Positions 1 through 8,892 of a stretch of DNA of 35,572 nt are shown here, in pieces. The DNA is from Anaerolineae bacterium (GTDB lineage: Bacteria > Chloroflexota > Anaerolineae > Aggregatilineales > Phototrophicaceae), in assembly GCA_016789005.1 (NCBI GenBank), contig JAEURA010000150.1, positions 1 to 35,572 on the forward strand, given 5' to 3'. The position numbers and the translations under genes were made by a program. The notes under the pieces were generated by a model. It was not told the origin of the DNA, ran no database searches, and saw nothing but the letters and a program-made list of their open reading frames with translations. Positions within the stretch are counted from its first letter, which is position 1. Every line of letters begins with the position of its first letter.

Positions 1-378
1 ATAGCGGCGGAACTTCTCGCCCCGGTCGTAAGTCTCGGTCGTCGGCGACAGCACCTCGACGATCAGCGTCGGGTTGAGCAGCGTCTCGCCGCGCTCGTCG
101 TAGAGCGGCGGTCCGCAGACGACGGTCAGATCGGGATAGGCGTACAGCCCGGCGCGGATCACCGATACCCGCTGGTCGCTGCCGTAGACGGTGCAGTCAC
201 GATCCCGAAGCTGCCCGACCAGGCTGGCGGCGCTGTTTGGAATGATGATGTTATGGTTCGGCTTTGCGCCTGCCATCATATAGATCTCGCCGTCAAGGTA
301 CTCGTGCTTGAACTCCGAAGCGCGATCCTGCGCGAGATACTCGTCCGGTGTATAGCGTTTGTTGTGAGGAAGCGCCAT
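1..378 (-). CDS. Uma2 family endonuclease (partial, C-terminus outside the window)
   Basis: The reading frame starts at an ATG at 378 and stays open for 126 codons to the window edge, so the C-terminal third is missing. The residues SEFKHEYLDGEIY (21-33) and YPDLTVVCG (81-89) are typical of Uma2 (DUF820) proteins, a PD-(D/E)XK nuclease-fold family that is abundant in Chloroflexota and cyanobacteria. The putative metal-site residues are D83, E108 (in VEVLSP) and K122, all present. It lies 34 bp behind the stop of the fucose synthase gene on the same strand and may share its transcript. The cellular role of stand-alone Uma2 proteins is not settled; nuclease activity is inferred from the fold. 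This is the first of six Uma2 genes in the window. Confidence 0.85.
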   Translation of the reverse strand, partial: MALPHNKRYTPDEYLAQDRASEFKHEYLDGEIYMMAGAKPNHNIIIPNSAASLVGQLRDRDCTVYGSDQRVSVIRAGLYAYPDLTVVCGPPLYDERGETLLNPTLIVEVLSPTTETYDRGEKFRRY

Positions 379-412
379 GCTCACCCTTTCCTTTCGCCGA
401 AAAGCTGCACCT

Positions 413-1390
<978 letters not shown>

Positions 1391-1486
1391 TCATTGTAGC
1401 GCATCTGCTCGCGGCAGACTCTTGCCCGTGCATCAGGGCTATCGCGTCAAAATCGATTGTTGGCTCATAAGCAACCAGAACATGTC

Positions 1487-1596
1487 GTAGGGGCGCATCG
1501 CGCGGCGCCCGAAATCGCGGGCGGTTCACGAGCCGCCCCTACAAGACCCATCATGTCTGTTGTGACCCCATCGGGAAATCTGATGCGTTTGCCCTG
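1487..1596 (+). repeat. Interspersed palindromic repeat, left copy of a pair inverted across the window
   Basis: The stretch begins GTAGGGGCG and is closed by CGCCCCTAC at 1534-1542, so it can fold into a compound hairpin. It then continues into a non-palindromic tail ending GATGCGTTTGCCCTG. The 77 bp at 1520-1596 match the reverse complement of the segment starting at 35475 with about four mismatches. It occupies most of the roughly 320-bp gap between the divergent fucose synthase and aminotransferase genes. No coding potential is seen here. Confidence 0.8.
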
Positions 1597-1676
1597 TTCC
1601 CGTGTACTGCGGTTCGGGCGTCGGACATGCGCTTTTGTTACAATGGAGGGCGAAAAAATGCCTTGAGGACAGACCG

Positions 1677-3113
1677 ATGACCCCGATGCGTGAAAACCCC
1701 CTCGCCAGCCTGGACGAAGAATACACCTGTTTCCGCCAGGCTTATCCCGCCTATGCCGCCACCGCCGCCCTGGACGACCTGCGCGCCCGCGAGTATCGCC
1801 GCCTGGACGAACTGGGTGAAATCTATCTGGATTACACCGGCGGCGGGCTGTACGCCATGACGCAGGTCGAACAGCACATGCGCCTGCTGGCAGGTGGAGT
1901 CTATGGCAACCCGCACAGCAGCAACCCGACCTCGCAGGCGGCGACGCAGCTCGACGAGCGCGCCCGCGCCTACGTCCTGCGCTACTTCAACGCCGATCCC
2001 GCCGACACCGTGGTCGTCTTCACCGCCAACGCCAGCGGGGCGCTCAAGCTGGTCGGCGAATCTTACCCGTTCGAGCCGGGGGGCAAATATCTGCTCACCT
2101 ACGACAACCACAACAGCGTCAACGGCATCCGCGAATTCGCCGCCCATCACGGTGCGGAGGTGGTCTATACGCCGGTCATTCCGCCCGACCTGCGCCTGGA
2201 CGCCGCCCGTTTAGAGGCAAATCTGACGGCACTTGACCCGGCGCACCCACATCTCTTCGCCTATCCGGCGCAGTCCAATTTCTCCGGCGTGCAGCACGAT
2301 CTGGGTTGGGTGGCAAAGGCGAAGGCGCTCGGTTGGGATGTGCTGCTCGACGCTGCCGCCTTCGCACCCTCCAACCGGCTCGATCTGAGCGCTGTGCAGC
2401 CCGATTTCGTCTCGCTCAGCTTTTACAAGATGTTCGGCTATCCGACCGGCGTCGGGGCGCTGATTGCCCGGCGCGACGCCATCGCCCGGCTGCGCCGCCC
2501 CTGGTTCGCCGGCGGCACGATCACGCTCGCCACCGTCGCGCCCAACAAGCACTATCTCCATGACGGATCAGAGGGGTTCGAGGATGGGACGATCAACTAT
2601 CTCAACCTGCCCGCCGTCGAGATCGGGCTGAAGCACCTGGAAGCCGTCGACGTGCGCCTGATTCACGAGCGCGTCACCTGCCTGACTGGCTGGCTGCTGG
2701 ATCAGCTGGCAGGGCTGCGGCACAGCAATGGCGCGCCGGCGGTGGTCATCTATGGACCGATCAGCACCGAGGGGCGGGGCGGGACGATTGCCTACAACTT
2801 CTGCGACCCAGACGGGGCGATTCTGGATTACCGGCAGGTGGAAGCGCGGGCGAACGGGCATCACATCTCGCTGCGATCCGGCTGTTTCTGCAACCCCGGC
2901 GCGGGCGAGGCGGCGATGGGCTTGACAGCGGCGGAGATCGAGACGGCGCTCGCCGCCGACCAGCGCATGACGCTGCCCGACCTGATGGCGGTCATGGGGC
3001 GGGTGCTGGGGGCGATGCGCATCTCGGTGGGGATGGTGACCAATTTCGCCGACGTGTACGCCTTCGCGGCGTTCGCGCGGGAGTTCCTGGATACGCCGGC
3101 GGGGGAAGTGTAG
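1677..3113 (+). CDS. Class V aminotransferase-fold protein, MOCOS/cysteine-desulfurase-like
   Basis: This 478-residue PLP enzyme resembles the N-terminal sulfurase domain of eukaryotic molybdenum cofactor sulfurase. Visible signatures are YLDYTGGGLY, GNPHSSNPTS, QSNFSGV, LLDAAAF and the PLP lysine K251 in SFYKMFGYPTG. The sulfur-carrying motif GCFCNPGAGE contains C403 and C405, matching the GCFCN(x)GAC motif of MOCOS. No MOSC domain follows; the protein ends about 70 residues later. The likely reaction is release of sulfur from cysteine as an enzyme persulfide, with an unknown acceptor. The start is the ATG at 1677, with GAGGA at 1665-1669; the longer frame from 1602 would begin upstream of a -10-like TACAAT (1639-1644). 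The genes on either side are not molybdenum-cofactor genes, so a link to Mo enzymes is only inferred from the family. Confidence 0.8.
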   Translation: MTPMRENPLASLDEEYTCFRQAYPAYAATAALDDLRAREYRRLDELGEIYLDYTGGGLYAMTQVEQHMRLLAGGVYGNPHSSNPTSQAATQLDERARAYVLRYFNADPADTVVVFTANASGALKLVGESYPFEPGGKYLLTYDNHNSVNGIREFAAHHGAEVVYTPVIPPDLRLDAARLEANLTALDPAHPHLFAYPAQSNFSGVQHDLGWVAKAKALGWDVLLDAAAFAPSNRLDLSAVQPDFVSLSFYKMFGYPTGVGALIARRDAIARLRRPWFAGGTITLATVAPNKHYLHDGSEGFEDGTINYLNLPAVEIGLKHLEAVDVRLIHERVTCLTGWLLDQLAGLRHSNGAPAVVIYGPISTEGRGGTIAYNFCDPDGAILDYRQVEARANGHHISLRSGCFCNPGAGEAAMGLTAAEIETALAADQRMTLPDLMAVMGRVLGAMRISVGMVTNFADVYAFAAFAREFLDTPAGEV

Positions 3114-3130
3114 GGAAGCGCCTCAGGATC

Positions 3131-3158
3131 GTAGGGGAGAGCCGGCGGCTCTCCCGCA
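3131..3158. repeat. Short GTAGGGG-type hairpin
   Basis: GTAGGGGAGAGCCGGCGGCT runs into CTCCC, forming GGGAGAGCC/GGCTCTCCC arms about a small loop. It is a one-hairpin relative of the double-hairpin repeats at 9276, 24637 and 34781. It sits between the aminotransferase and cupin genes and may slow or end transcription, but it has no U-tract. Confidence 0.6.
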
Positions 3159-3228
3159 AGAAGAGCGACAGCAATGAGGTGGATTTTGCCCGCGCTGCCT
3201 CAATTCCAGGTTGATGAGGACTCCACAA

Positions 3229-3570
3229 ATGACGATACAGGTAGAGCCAATTCAACGCGATGGCTGGACCCCCCTTCCAATCGAGGGGTGCCGCAACGTG
3301 GCGGTGAAGATGCTGATGAAATCACACCGCCTGGGGCTGGCTATGCTGCGTTTTGACCTTGACGGCACCATTCATGAGCATCCGGCAGACATTGAGATCG
3401 ATGTCATTTGCCTGGAAGGGGAAGGCATGGTCAGCGTGGGGAACGAGCAATCACCGTTGAAATCGGGTGAGCGAGTTCGGCTGCCAAAGGGTATTCCGCA
3501 TCGTCTGTGGACGAATGCCACGCAGATGTGCACCCTTATGGTTGAGTATCATGGCGTCGAGGCGGACTAA
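3229..3570 (+). CDS. Small cupin-domain protein
   Basis: A 113-residue single-domain cupin. Motif 1 is visible as H49-E-H51 followed by an acidic stretch and EGEG; motif 2 as SGERVRLPKGIPHRLW with H91. Together these give the usual metal-binding histidines of a beta-barrel. The substrate cannot be told from the sequence; single-domain cupins include isomerases, dioxygenases and sensors. I chose the ATG at 3229, with GAGGA at 3216-3220; the frame could also open at TTG 3211 or ATG 3214. It is co-oriented with the aminotransferase gene, separated by 115 bp holding a hairpin repeat. Confidence 0.75.
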   Translation: MTIQVEPIQRDGWTPLPIEGCRNVAVKMLMKSHRLGLAMLRFDLDGTIHEHPADIEIDVICLEGEGMVSVGNEQSPLKSGERVRLPKGIPHRLWTNATQMCTLMVEYHGVEAD

Positions 3571-3665
3571 GCACTGACCTTCGTCTCGCCTGCTCTTACC
3601 CGCCGCACGGGGGCTGAATCGCGCTGGCGGCGAAGTCAGTCCCGCCCCTCCTGCGCCACATCTCC

Positions 3666-4277
3666 TTATGCCATCACCGCGTCAACGCTCACCCGCCCGA
3701 TCTCCTGCCCATCCAGCACCAGCGGGATCGCCTCGCCCATGCCATAGACGGCGCGGACCGTATAACCCGCCGCCTCGGCGACGCCGGCGGGTGCGCTCAG
3801 CACCTCGATCTGCTGCCCGTTCACATCGGCGATCCAGTAGACGGGGATGCCGGCGCGGGCATAGATGCGCGCCTTCCACTGCCGGTCGGTGCGCAGCGTG
3901 GAATCGGCGACCTCTACGACCAGCCCGATCTCCTGCGGCGCGGGGTGACGGTCGCGATAGTCGCGAATGGCGCCGCGGACAATCATCACGTCCGGCTCTG
4001 GCTCGCTGTCAGTCGTGGTAACCGGGTCCTGCTGACGGACAAACCAACCGGTCGGCAGGATCGCGCGCCATGCTTCGGCAATCAATTCGGCAGTCGTAAC
4101 GTGCTGCGGCTTCTTGGTCGTCTTTTCGACCAGCCAGCCTTCCAGCAGTTCGAGGTGGTCATCTTCCGTGAGGATGCCCTGTTCGATCATGGCGTGGTAC
4201 TGGGCGACGGTGAGACGCCGAATCGGCGCAGCGGCGATCACCGGCGAATCGCGGTCGATCAACCTGCTGTCGTCCAT
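3666..4277 (-). CDS. Uma2 family endonuclease
   Basis: A 203-residue Uma2 protein with the full set of putative PD-(D/E)XK residues: D96 in PEPDVMIV, E122 in GLVVEVAD and K135. A helical N-terminal region (LTVAQYHAMIEQGILTEDD) precedes LELLEG, as in the paralogue at 15733; the two belong to the same subfamily, which lacks the SP after the catalytic glutamate. The start is the ATG at 4277, behind AGGAGGGG at 5-nt spacing; the GTG at 4295 is less likely. It is convergent with the cupin gene and divergent from the decarboxylase gene. Its cellular role is unknown. Confidence 0.85.
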   Translation of the reverse strand: MDDSRLIDRDSPVIAAAPIRRLTVAQYHAMIEQGILTEDDHLELLEGWLVEKTTKKPQHVTTAELIAEAWRAILPTGWFVRQQDPVTTTDSEPEPDVMIVRGAIRDYRDRHPAPQEIGLVVEVADSTLRTDRQWKARIYARAGIPVYWIADVNGQQIEVLSAPAGVAEAAGYTVRAVYGMGEAIPLVLDGQEIGRVSVDAVMA

Positions 4278-4306
4278 AGGATCCCCTCCTCTCACTGATG
4301 CCCTGG

Positions 4307-4312
4307 ATCATA
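4307..4312 (-). promoter_or_regulatory. Candidate -10 element for the Uma2 gene at 3666-4277
   Basis: TATGAT on the minus strand, 29 bp upstream of the chosen ATG. No good -35 hexamer lies 16-18 bp upstream, so this is only a half-site prediction. Confidence 0.35.
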
Positions 4313-4369
4313 ACATGCGGCGCGGAAGAGTCGAACAATTTCCTAATGTCCCTCTGAAAAAAACTGCGT

Positions 4370-4375
4370 TATAAT
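4370..4375 (+). promoter_or_regulatory. Candidate -10 element for the decarboxylase gene
   Basis: A perfect TATAAT stands out in an A/T-rich pocket (4350-4380) of otherwise GC-rich DNA. The -35 position is poor. If used, it gives a leader of roughly 145 nt that holds a small hairpin, GGCGGTC-AAAC-GACCGCC (4431-4448). Confidence 0.45.
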
Positions 4376-4527
4376 TGTTGTTACTGAACGGAATTCAGAA
4401 CTCGCGTGCAGCCGGCGCATGGTCCTCGGGGGCGGTCAAACGACCGCCTTCGATCATGTAAAGGGGTCGGGCGGCGCGGGTTCTGATCTTGAAAAAGGGC
4501 ATAGTCTGCCAGAAGGAGCTTGTCCAG

Positions 4528-5718
4528 TTGGACACAGTCCGTTTGGACACCGTTGTGAAAGACTCGTTTCCGACGACCCCCACTTTGTTCATCGACTTCG
4601 CAGGCATCCGCGATACCTTCCGCCGTTTCCAGGCTGCATTCCCCGGCGCCGCCATCGACTACGCGATGAAAGCCAACGCTAACCCGACCATCCTTTCGAC
4701 GGTCGTGGGCTTGGGCGGCGGCATCGAGATCGCGTCGGAGCCGGAGCTGAATCGCGCTTTGACGGCAGGGGCGGCGGGCGACGCAATCATTTGCAGTCAC
4801 CCCATCAAGCAGCCGCCTTTTCTGCGCCGGATGCACGAAGTTGGCGTCTATGCCGTGACCGTCGACTCCATCGAGGAAGTCGAGAAGGTCGCGCGCTATG
4901 CGCCGGGAATGCGAGTTTACGTCCGCCTCGCCGTCGACAACACCGGCAGCGTTCTGCCGCTGGCGGGCAAGTTCGGCGTCGATGTCGCCACCGCGCTGAG
5001 CCTGCTGGACCGGGCGCGCGACCTGGGTTTGCAGCCGATCGGCACCTCGTTCCATGTCGGATCGCAGTGCCTGAACGTGCAGAACTGGGTCAACGCCATC
5101 AAAGCCTGCGGCGAAGTGTGGCGCACTGCCGCCATGCGCGGACATCACCTGTACTTTCTGGATATCGGCGGGGGTTTCCCTGCCGGGCACTACCATGACG
5201 CCGCCATCCCGACCATCGAGGCGATCGGCGAGGCGGTCATGGACGCTATCGCAGCGCACATCCCGCACACGCCCGATCTGCTGCTGGCGCTGGAGCCGGG
5301 GCGCGGGTTGGTCGGCGAATCAGGACGCCTGCTGACGACGGTCATGGGGCGGGCGCTGCGCGGCGAACAGACCTGGCTGTACCTGGATGTCGGCGTGTTC
5401 AACGGGCTGATGGAGACCTTCGAGGGTTTCCCCCCGGTGGTTGAGCTGGTGGCGGACGGCACGCTGGAACGCCCGATGCGCACCTACACGCTGGCGGGTC
5501 CGTCGTGCGACAGCTGCGACGTCGTGGCGCGGAACGTCGAACTGCCGGAGATTCACATCGGCGACCGGCTGGTGTTCTACGACACCGGCGCGTACACCAA
5601 CGAATATGCGGCGGCGTTCAACGGCTTCCCGATCCCGGAGATCGTGATGCTGAACCTGGAAGCCAATGCCTTCGAGCAGGCGGTCGAGGAACTCGACCTG
5701 ACGGCTCTGACGGCGTAG
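4528..5718 (+). CDS. Ornithine/lysine decarboxylase, class III (alanine racemase-like) PLP fold
   Basis: A 396-residue PLP decarboxylase of the eukaryotic-type ODC family. PLP lysine K48 lies in YAMKANAN, H176 in FHVGSQC, the phosphate-binding IGGGF at 213-217, EPGR at 256-259, and the C-terminal catalytic C327 in GPSCDSCD. GAYT and FNGF follow. DVGVFNGLMET is characteristic of bacterial ornithine/lysine decarboxylases rather than LysA. It should make putrescine (or cadaverine) in the cytosol. The start is uncertain: TTG 4528 has AGAAGGAG nine bases upstream and is preferred, but the frame is open from TTG 4489. Downstream is a strong bidirectional terminator. The agmatine-deiminase-family gene at 13133 is the only other possible polyamine gene in the window. 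Confidence 0.85.
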   Translation: MDTVRLDTVVKDSFPTTPTLFIDFAGIRDTFRRFQAAFPGAAIDYAMKANANPTILSTVVGLGGGIEIASEPELNRALTAGAAGDAIICSHPIKQPPFLRRMHEVGVYAVTVDSIEEVEKVARYAPGMRVYVRLAVDNTGSVLPLAGKFGVDVATALSLLDRARDLGLQPIGTSFHVGSQCLNVQNWVNAIKACGEVWRTAAMRGHHLYFLDIGGGFPAGHYHDAAIPTIEAIGEAVMDAIAAHIPHTPDLLLALEPGRGLVGESGRLLTTVMGRALRGEQTWLYLDVGVFNGLMETFEGFPPVVELVADGTLERPMRTYTLAGPSCDSCDVVARNVELPEIHIGDRLVFYDTGAYTNEYAAAFNGFPIPEIVMLNLEANAFEQAVEELDLTALTA

Positions 5719-5746
5719 GCTGAAGCCATCGCTCGAATCATCTCAG

Positions 5747-5813
5747 CGGGCGACCCGGCGGCTCGCCCCTACGGCGTGTCGGCTGTCGGGGAGACCCGGT
5801 GGGTCTCCCCGAC
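5747..5813. repeat. Tandem pair of GTAGGGG-type hairpins
   Basis: Two successive palindromes: GCGGGCGA...TCGCCC ending CCTAC (5747-5773), then GTCGGGGAGACCC...GGGTCTCCCCGAC (5785-5813, nearly perfect arms). They lie between the converging decarboxylase and sixA genes, just before the terminator. They are in the same repeat family as 9276-9343 and 24637-24730. Confidence 0.65.
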
Positions 5814-5834
5814 CAGACTGAACCCGAACTGAAC

Positions 5835-5861
5835 AAAAAAGACGCCTGCGGGCGTCTTTTT
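5835..5861. terminator. Bidirectional rho-independent terminator
   Basis: A six-A run, then the stem GACGCC-TGCG-GGCGTC (5841-5856), then five Ts. Both flanks qualify as U-tracts when transcribed, so it can end the decarboxylase transcript on the plus strand and the mscS-sixA transcript on the minus strand. Confidence 0.85.
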
Positions 5862-5896
5862 GCTGCCGGGTATCGGGTTCTGCCAGACCGGGCGCT

Positions 5897-6370
5897 TCAC
5901 CCCAGGCGGTTGAACAGCTTCGGCGGGATCATCAGCGACAGCACCCCCTGCAGCGGCTGGCGGCTGATCGCCTCGACAGCGACCAGACAGCCCTTCTTCA
6001 TATCCACCCGCCCGCCGGTCAGCGCCAGGATTGCCGCGCTGAAATCCGGCTCGTGACCGACGAACATCACCTCGGCATCCTCGCCCAGGTCGCTGATCAG
6101 GCTGGCGGCGGCGGCGGCATCGAAACCGGGACCGACTTCACTGCGCACCTGCACGGCGATTTCCAGCGTCTCGGCGAGCAGGTCGGCGGTCTGGTGGGCG
6201 CGGATGAGCGGGCTGCTGTAGAGCGCGTTCGGCACGATGTTGAGCTGCTTCAGCACCCGCGCGGCGCGGCGGGTGCGAATCACGCCCTCGCTGGTCAGCG
6301 TGCGCTGATCGTCCGGCGTGTTCGCATCCGACTCCTGAGCGATGGCGTGACGAAAGAAGTACAGACGCAT
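5897..6370 (-). CDS. sixA: Phosphohistidine phosphatase, SixA family
   Basis: A 157-residue histidine-phosphatase-superfamily protein of SixA length. The catalytic RHA motif is R7-H8, R57 and H59 lie in SSPLIRAHQTA, and the second catalytic histidine is H106 in VGHEPDFS. SixA proteins remove phosphate from phosphohistidine on phosphorelay or PTS proteins in the cytosol. The ATG is 3 bp after the stop of the mscS gene, with GGAG upstream inside the end of mscS, so the two are almost surely co-transcribed. The target is not evident; no PTS gene is nearby. Confidence 0.88.
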   Translation of the reverse strand: MRLYFFRHAIAQESDANTPDDQRTLTSEGVIRTRRAARVLKQLNIVPNALYSSPLIRAHQTADLLAETLEIAVQVRSEVGPGFDAAAAASLISDLGEDAEVMFVGHEPDFSAAILALTGGRVDMKKGCLVAVEAISRQPLQGVLSLMIPPKLFNRLG

Positions 6371-6373
6371 GAT

Positions 6374-7519
6374 CTAGCGCTCCTCTGGAAGCGATACAGG
6401 CGCAGAACCGGCGGGCGGCAGGCTTTGACGGAGCGCCGGCGGCAGACCGGGCAGGTCGTCAACAGGCTGGTAGTAAACCGTCTGGCTGGGGAAAGCGACC
6501 GAAATCTTCATCCGTTCCAGGATGCGCATGACCTCCAGCAGGACCTGTTCCTTCTCCGCCGTGAATGCGCCCCAGTCGGACAGGGTGACGAAGCAGCGGA
6601 TGAGGATGTTGAGCGAGCTGTCGGCGAATTCGGTGAAGTAGACGACGACCGAGTCTTTTTCCACCTTCGGATGCTGCTGAAGCATGTCGCGCAGCGCGAT
6701 CAGCAGCGCCTGCATTTGATCGGCGCTGGTGGCATATTCCACGCCCAGCAGGAAATCGACCCGGCGCTTCGCCAGACGCGACCAGTTGAGGATCGTCCCC
6801 GCCGCCAGTTTGTTGTTCGGCACGGTGACGATGGCTTGATCCGGCTGGCGGATGCGCGTCGAGCGGACGCCAACCTGCTCCACCGTGCCCTCGACATCCG
6901 GCGTCTTGATGTACTCGCCGACGACGAACGGACGGTCGCTCACAACCGCCGCGAAACCGAACAGATTCGACAGCAAATCCTGCGCCGCCAGCGAGAATGC
7001 CAGCCCGCCCAGCCCCAGCCCGGCGACCAGTCCGGTCACATCGTAGCCCCAGACCTGCAGCACGATCACCAGGGCGATGGCGATGACGACGATGGTCACG
7101 CCGGTGCGGATGAAGGGCAGCAGCGCCGCATCGAGCGTGATGCCGGCGAACAGGTACAGGCTGCGGGTGGAGATGACGAAGGTGTTGATCAGCCGGAAGA
7201 TGAAGATCGCCAGGGCGACGATGACCATCGTCCGCCCGACGTTGAGCGCCAAGCCGATCCAGGGCGGCTGAAGTTCCAGGATGCGCGCCGAAAGATCGAT
7301 GGCGAGCGCCAGCAGCAGATAGCGCACAGGGACCAGGACAATCGAGCGGATGACGGTCTCGATGTCGGTGGAAGCGCGGGCGCGCGCCAGCAGCAGCTTG
7401 AGCGGACGGGAGAGCAGCCAGGCGACGGCGTTGCGCAGCAGCCAGGCGACGCCGAAGACGACGAGGACCAGCAGCAGCCGCGCCAGCAGGACGCGAAAAT
7501 CATCAAGCGAGTTGAACAT
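6374..7519 (-). CDS. Small-conductance mechanosensitive channel, MscS family
   Basis: A 381-residue membrane protein with about five predicted membrane segments in residues 10-190. The last is the glycine/alanine-rich pore helix at 163-190 (GLVAGLGLGGLAFSLAAQD), the hallmark of MscS. The beta domain follows (RPFVVGEYIKTPDVEGTVEQVG, then the VPNN motif), and a C-terminal alpha/beta domain precedes a Pro-rich tail. It gates under membrane tension to release solutes. It is larger than E. coli MscS by roughly 95 residues, mostly extra N-terminal membrane segments. It is first gene of the mscS-sixA unit. Confidence 0.9.
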   Translation of the reverse strand: MFNSLDDFRVLLARLLLVLVVFGVAWLLRNAVAWLLSRPLKLLLARARASTDIETVIRSIVLVPVRYLLLALAIDLSARILELQPPWIGLALNVGRTMVIVALAIFIFRLINTFVISTRSLYLFAGITLDAALLPFIRTGVTIVVIAIALVIVLQVWGYDVTGLVAGLGLGGLAFSLAAQDLLSNLFGFAAVVSDRPFVVGEYIKTPDVEGTVEQVGVRSTRIRQPDQAIVTVPNNKLAAGTILNWSRLAKRRVDFLLGVEYATSADQMQALLIALRDMLQQHPKVEKDSVVVYFTEFADSSLNILIRCFVTLSDWGAFTAEKEQVLLEVMRILERMKISVAFPSQTVYYQPVDDLPGLPPALRQSLPPAGSAPVSLPEER

Positions 7520-7667
7520 GAGCGGCAGTATCTATGATCGGATCATTGACGGCGATCCTGCCATAGCGCGCGTTAAAGCGCAATTGCCGCCTGATTAACG
7601 CTCAACCGGTCTTTCATGCTTCACGGCTCCACCGCCTGGCTGCACACTCGAATCCGAATGGCAGCCA

Positions 7668-7896
7668 TTTTTGAGCCTGGGCGGGCACAGCTACGCCTAT
7701 GACGGGGATGGACGGCGTGTCGCAGACGGTGAGCAGCGTCGTCACCCGCTACCTGCTTGACGTGCAGCCGGGGCTGGCGCAGGTGATCGCCGCCACGACG
7801 GGGTCAGATACCACGCGGTTTGTGCATGACTTCCGCGGCATCCATACGCAGCAGACTCCAGGCGGAGCCTGGCTGCACCCACGCTGCGACAGCGGC
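7668..7896 (+). pseudogene. Remnant of an RHS/YD-repeat protein gene
   Basis: Translation gives HSYAYDGDGRRV in one frame (7686-7721), then QTVSSVVTRYLLDVQPGLAQ and RFVHDFRGIHTQQTPGGAWL in another. This is the order seen near the core end of RHS repeat proteins, with a net frameshift near 7717-7720. After GGAWLHP the resemblance fades and the DNA runs into the end of the rhomboid gene. Nothing upstream to 7520 looks like the rest of the gene. It is best read as a decayed fragment of a large secreted repeat protein. The remainder of this 408-bp gap shows only a weak inverted repeat, GCGTTAA/TTAACGC (7570-7601). Confidence 0.65.
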
Positions 7897-7927
7897 ATCA
7901 TGCCGCTAGGCGGCACGCCGCAGGGGA

Positions 7928-8845
7928 TTACGGGGAGTAGAGCAGCCGCGCCACGATCAGCAGCGCCATGAGGAGGATGGCGAAGAGCGTCACCTCGCGG
8001 TAATGATTTTGCAGTGGGTTGATGTCTTCCGCCATCACGGCGCGCCCCTGCTGATCGGGGTGGCTGCGCAGCACGAAGAAGGGGGAAATCACCCACGCCA
8101 GCGCCGCGCCGCCGAGGACGCCGCCGATGTGGGCGAAGTTGTCGATCCGCCCCAGCGACGAGGTTCCGATTGCCGTGAACAGCCCGAAGATCAGGTTGAT
8201 CGCCAGGAACTGCGCCAGGCGCGCCTGTTCGATGCGCCCGCCGATGCCGAACAGCAGGCGGTGCTTGTACAGATACACCCAGCGCGCGCTGATCACCGCG
8301 AAGACTGCGCCCGACGCGCCCAGGGAAGCAGTCAGCAGATCGTCGGAGGCTGCGCCAAAGACCGCGCTCAGCGCCGATCCCGCCAGCCCGCCCAGCAGGT
8401 AGATGACGGCGAAGCGCGCATGACCGAAGACCTGTTCAGTGCGCACGCCGGTCCCATACAGGATGTACATGTTCAGGAAGATGTGCAGCGCGCCTGCCAG
8501 CGCGAGACCGCCGAATGAATTGTAGACCCCCAGATGCAGGAACATCGCCGTCAGCAGGCGGTAGACTTCGCCGTTTTGCAGCACGTAGAGGGGAACATTC
8601 GCGCCCCATTGGGTGAGCTGCTGGTCGATCTGCGGCGACAACGCCCGCACGGCGAAGATCAGCACGTTCAGGGCGATGATCGCATAGACGACATAGGGTT
8701 TCACCGTGGCGATGTGCAGCGTCAGGCGCTGGCGTTGAGCCTGCGGCGGCTCGTCTGAAGGCGGCACGGGCGGCGGTTGAGGGTCGCGTTCGAGCGGGTG
8801 GCGCTTGCGATCCTGACGATCCTCCGAAGGGGGAGTATTGAGCAT
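7928..8845 (-). CDS. Rhomboid family intramembrane serine protease
   Basis: A 305-residue protein with a Pro/Arg-rich cytosolic N-terminus (1-45) and about six to seven membrane segments. The catalytic serine is S178 in GASGA, the partner histidine is H239 in FAHIGG, and the oxyanion-side HxxxN motif is H121/N125 (HIFLN). These are the complete rhomboid signatures, so it should cleave transmembrane substrates within the membrane. The start is the ATG at 8845 (a TTG lies directly before it); no clear Shine-Dalgarno is seen. The gene is divergent from fmdB, and its start codon falls between the -35 and -10 of that promoter. Its 3' end abuts the RHS fragment. Confidence 0.9.
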   Translation of the reverse strand: MLNTPPSEDRQDRKRHPLERDPQPPPVPPSDEPPQAQRQRLTLHIATVKPYVVYAIIALNVLIFAVRALSPQIDQQLTQWGANVPLYVLQNGEVYRLLTAMFLHLGVYNSFGGLALAGALHIFLNMYILYGTGVRTEQVFGHARFAVIYLLGGLAGSALSAVFGAASDDLLTASLGASGAVFAVISARWVYLYKHRLLFGIGGRIEQARLAQFLAINLIFGLFTAIGTSSLGRIDNFAHIGGVLGGAALAWVISPFFVLRSHPDQQGRAVMAEDINPLQNHYREVTLFAILLMALLIVARLLYSP

Positions 8846-8866
8846 CAACGGCGGCTTTCGTACAAT
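8838..8866 (+). promoter_or_regulatory. Sigma-70-type promoter for the zinc-ribbon gene
   Basis: TTGAGC (8838-8843), a spacer of exactly 17 bp, then TACAAT (8861-8866). The -35 overlaps the first codons of the divergent rhomboid gene, so the two genes may interfere with each other. Predicted transcription starts near 8873, giving a leader of about 20 nt with AGGAG at 8882-8886. Confidence 0.7.
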
Positions 8867-8892
8867 TTCGACGAGGATTTCAGGAGTGCATT

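Noticed and set aside
1457..1666. 69-codon plus-strand open frame across the left repeat
   Set aside because: It is made of repeat DNA, has no ribosome site and no resemblance to a protein family.
3573..3640. Possible terminator between cupin and Uma2 genes (ACTGACCTTCG/CGAAGTCAGT)
   Set aside because: The arms are 48 bp apart with a bulge and there is no U-tract; too weak to call.
4381..5268. 295-codon minus-strand open frame
   Set aside because: Antisense of the decarboxylase gene.
6053..7537. 494-codon plus-strand open frame
   Set aside because: It lies antisense to mscS and sixA, its product is Asp/Gln/Arg-rich without motifs, and long antisense frames are expected in GC-rich genes.
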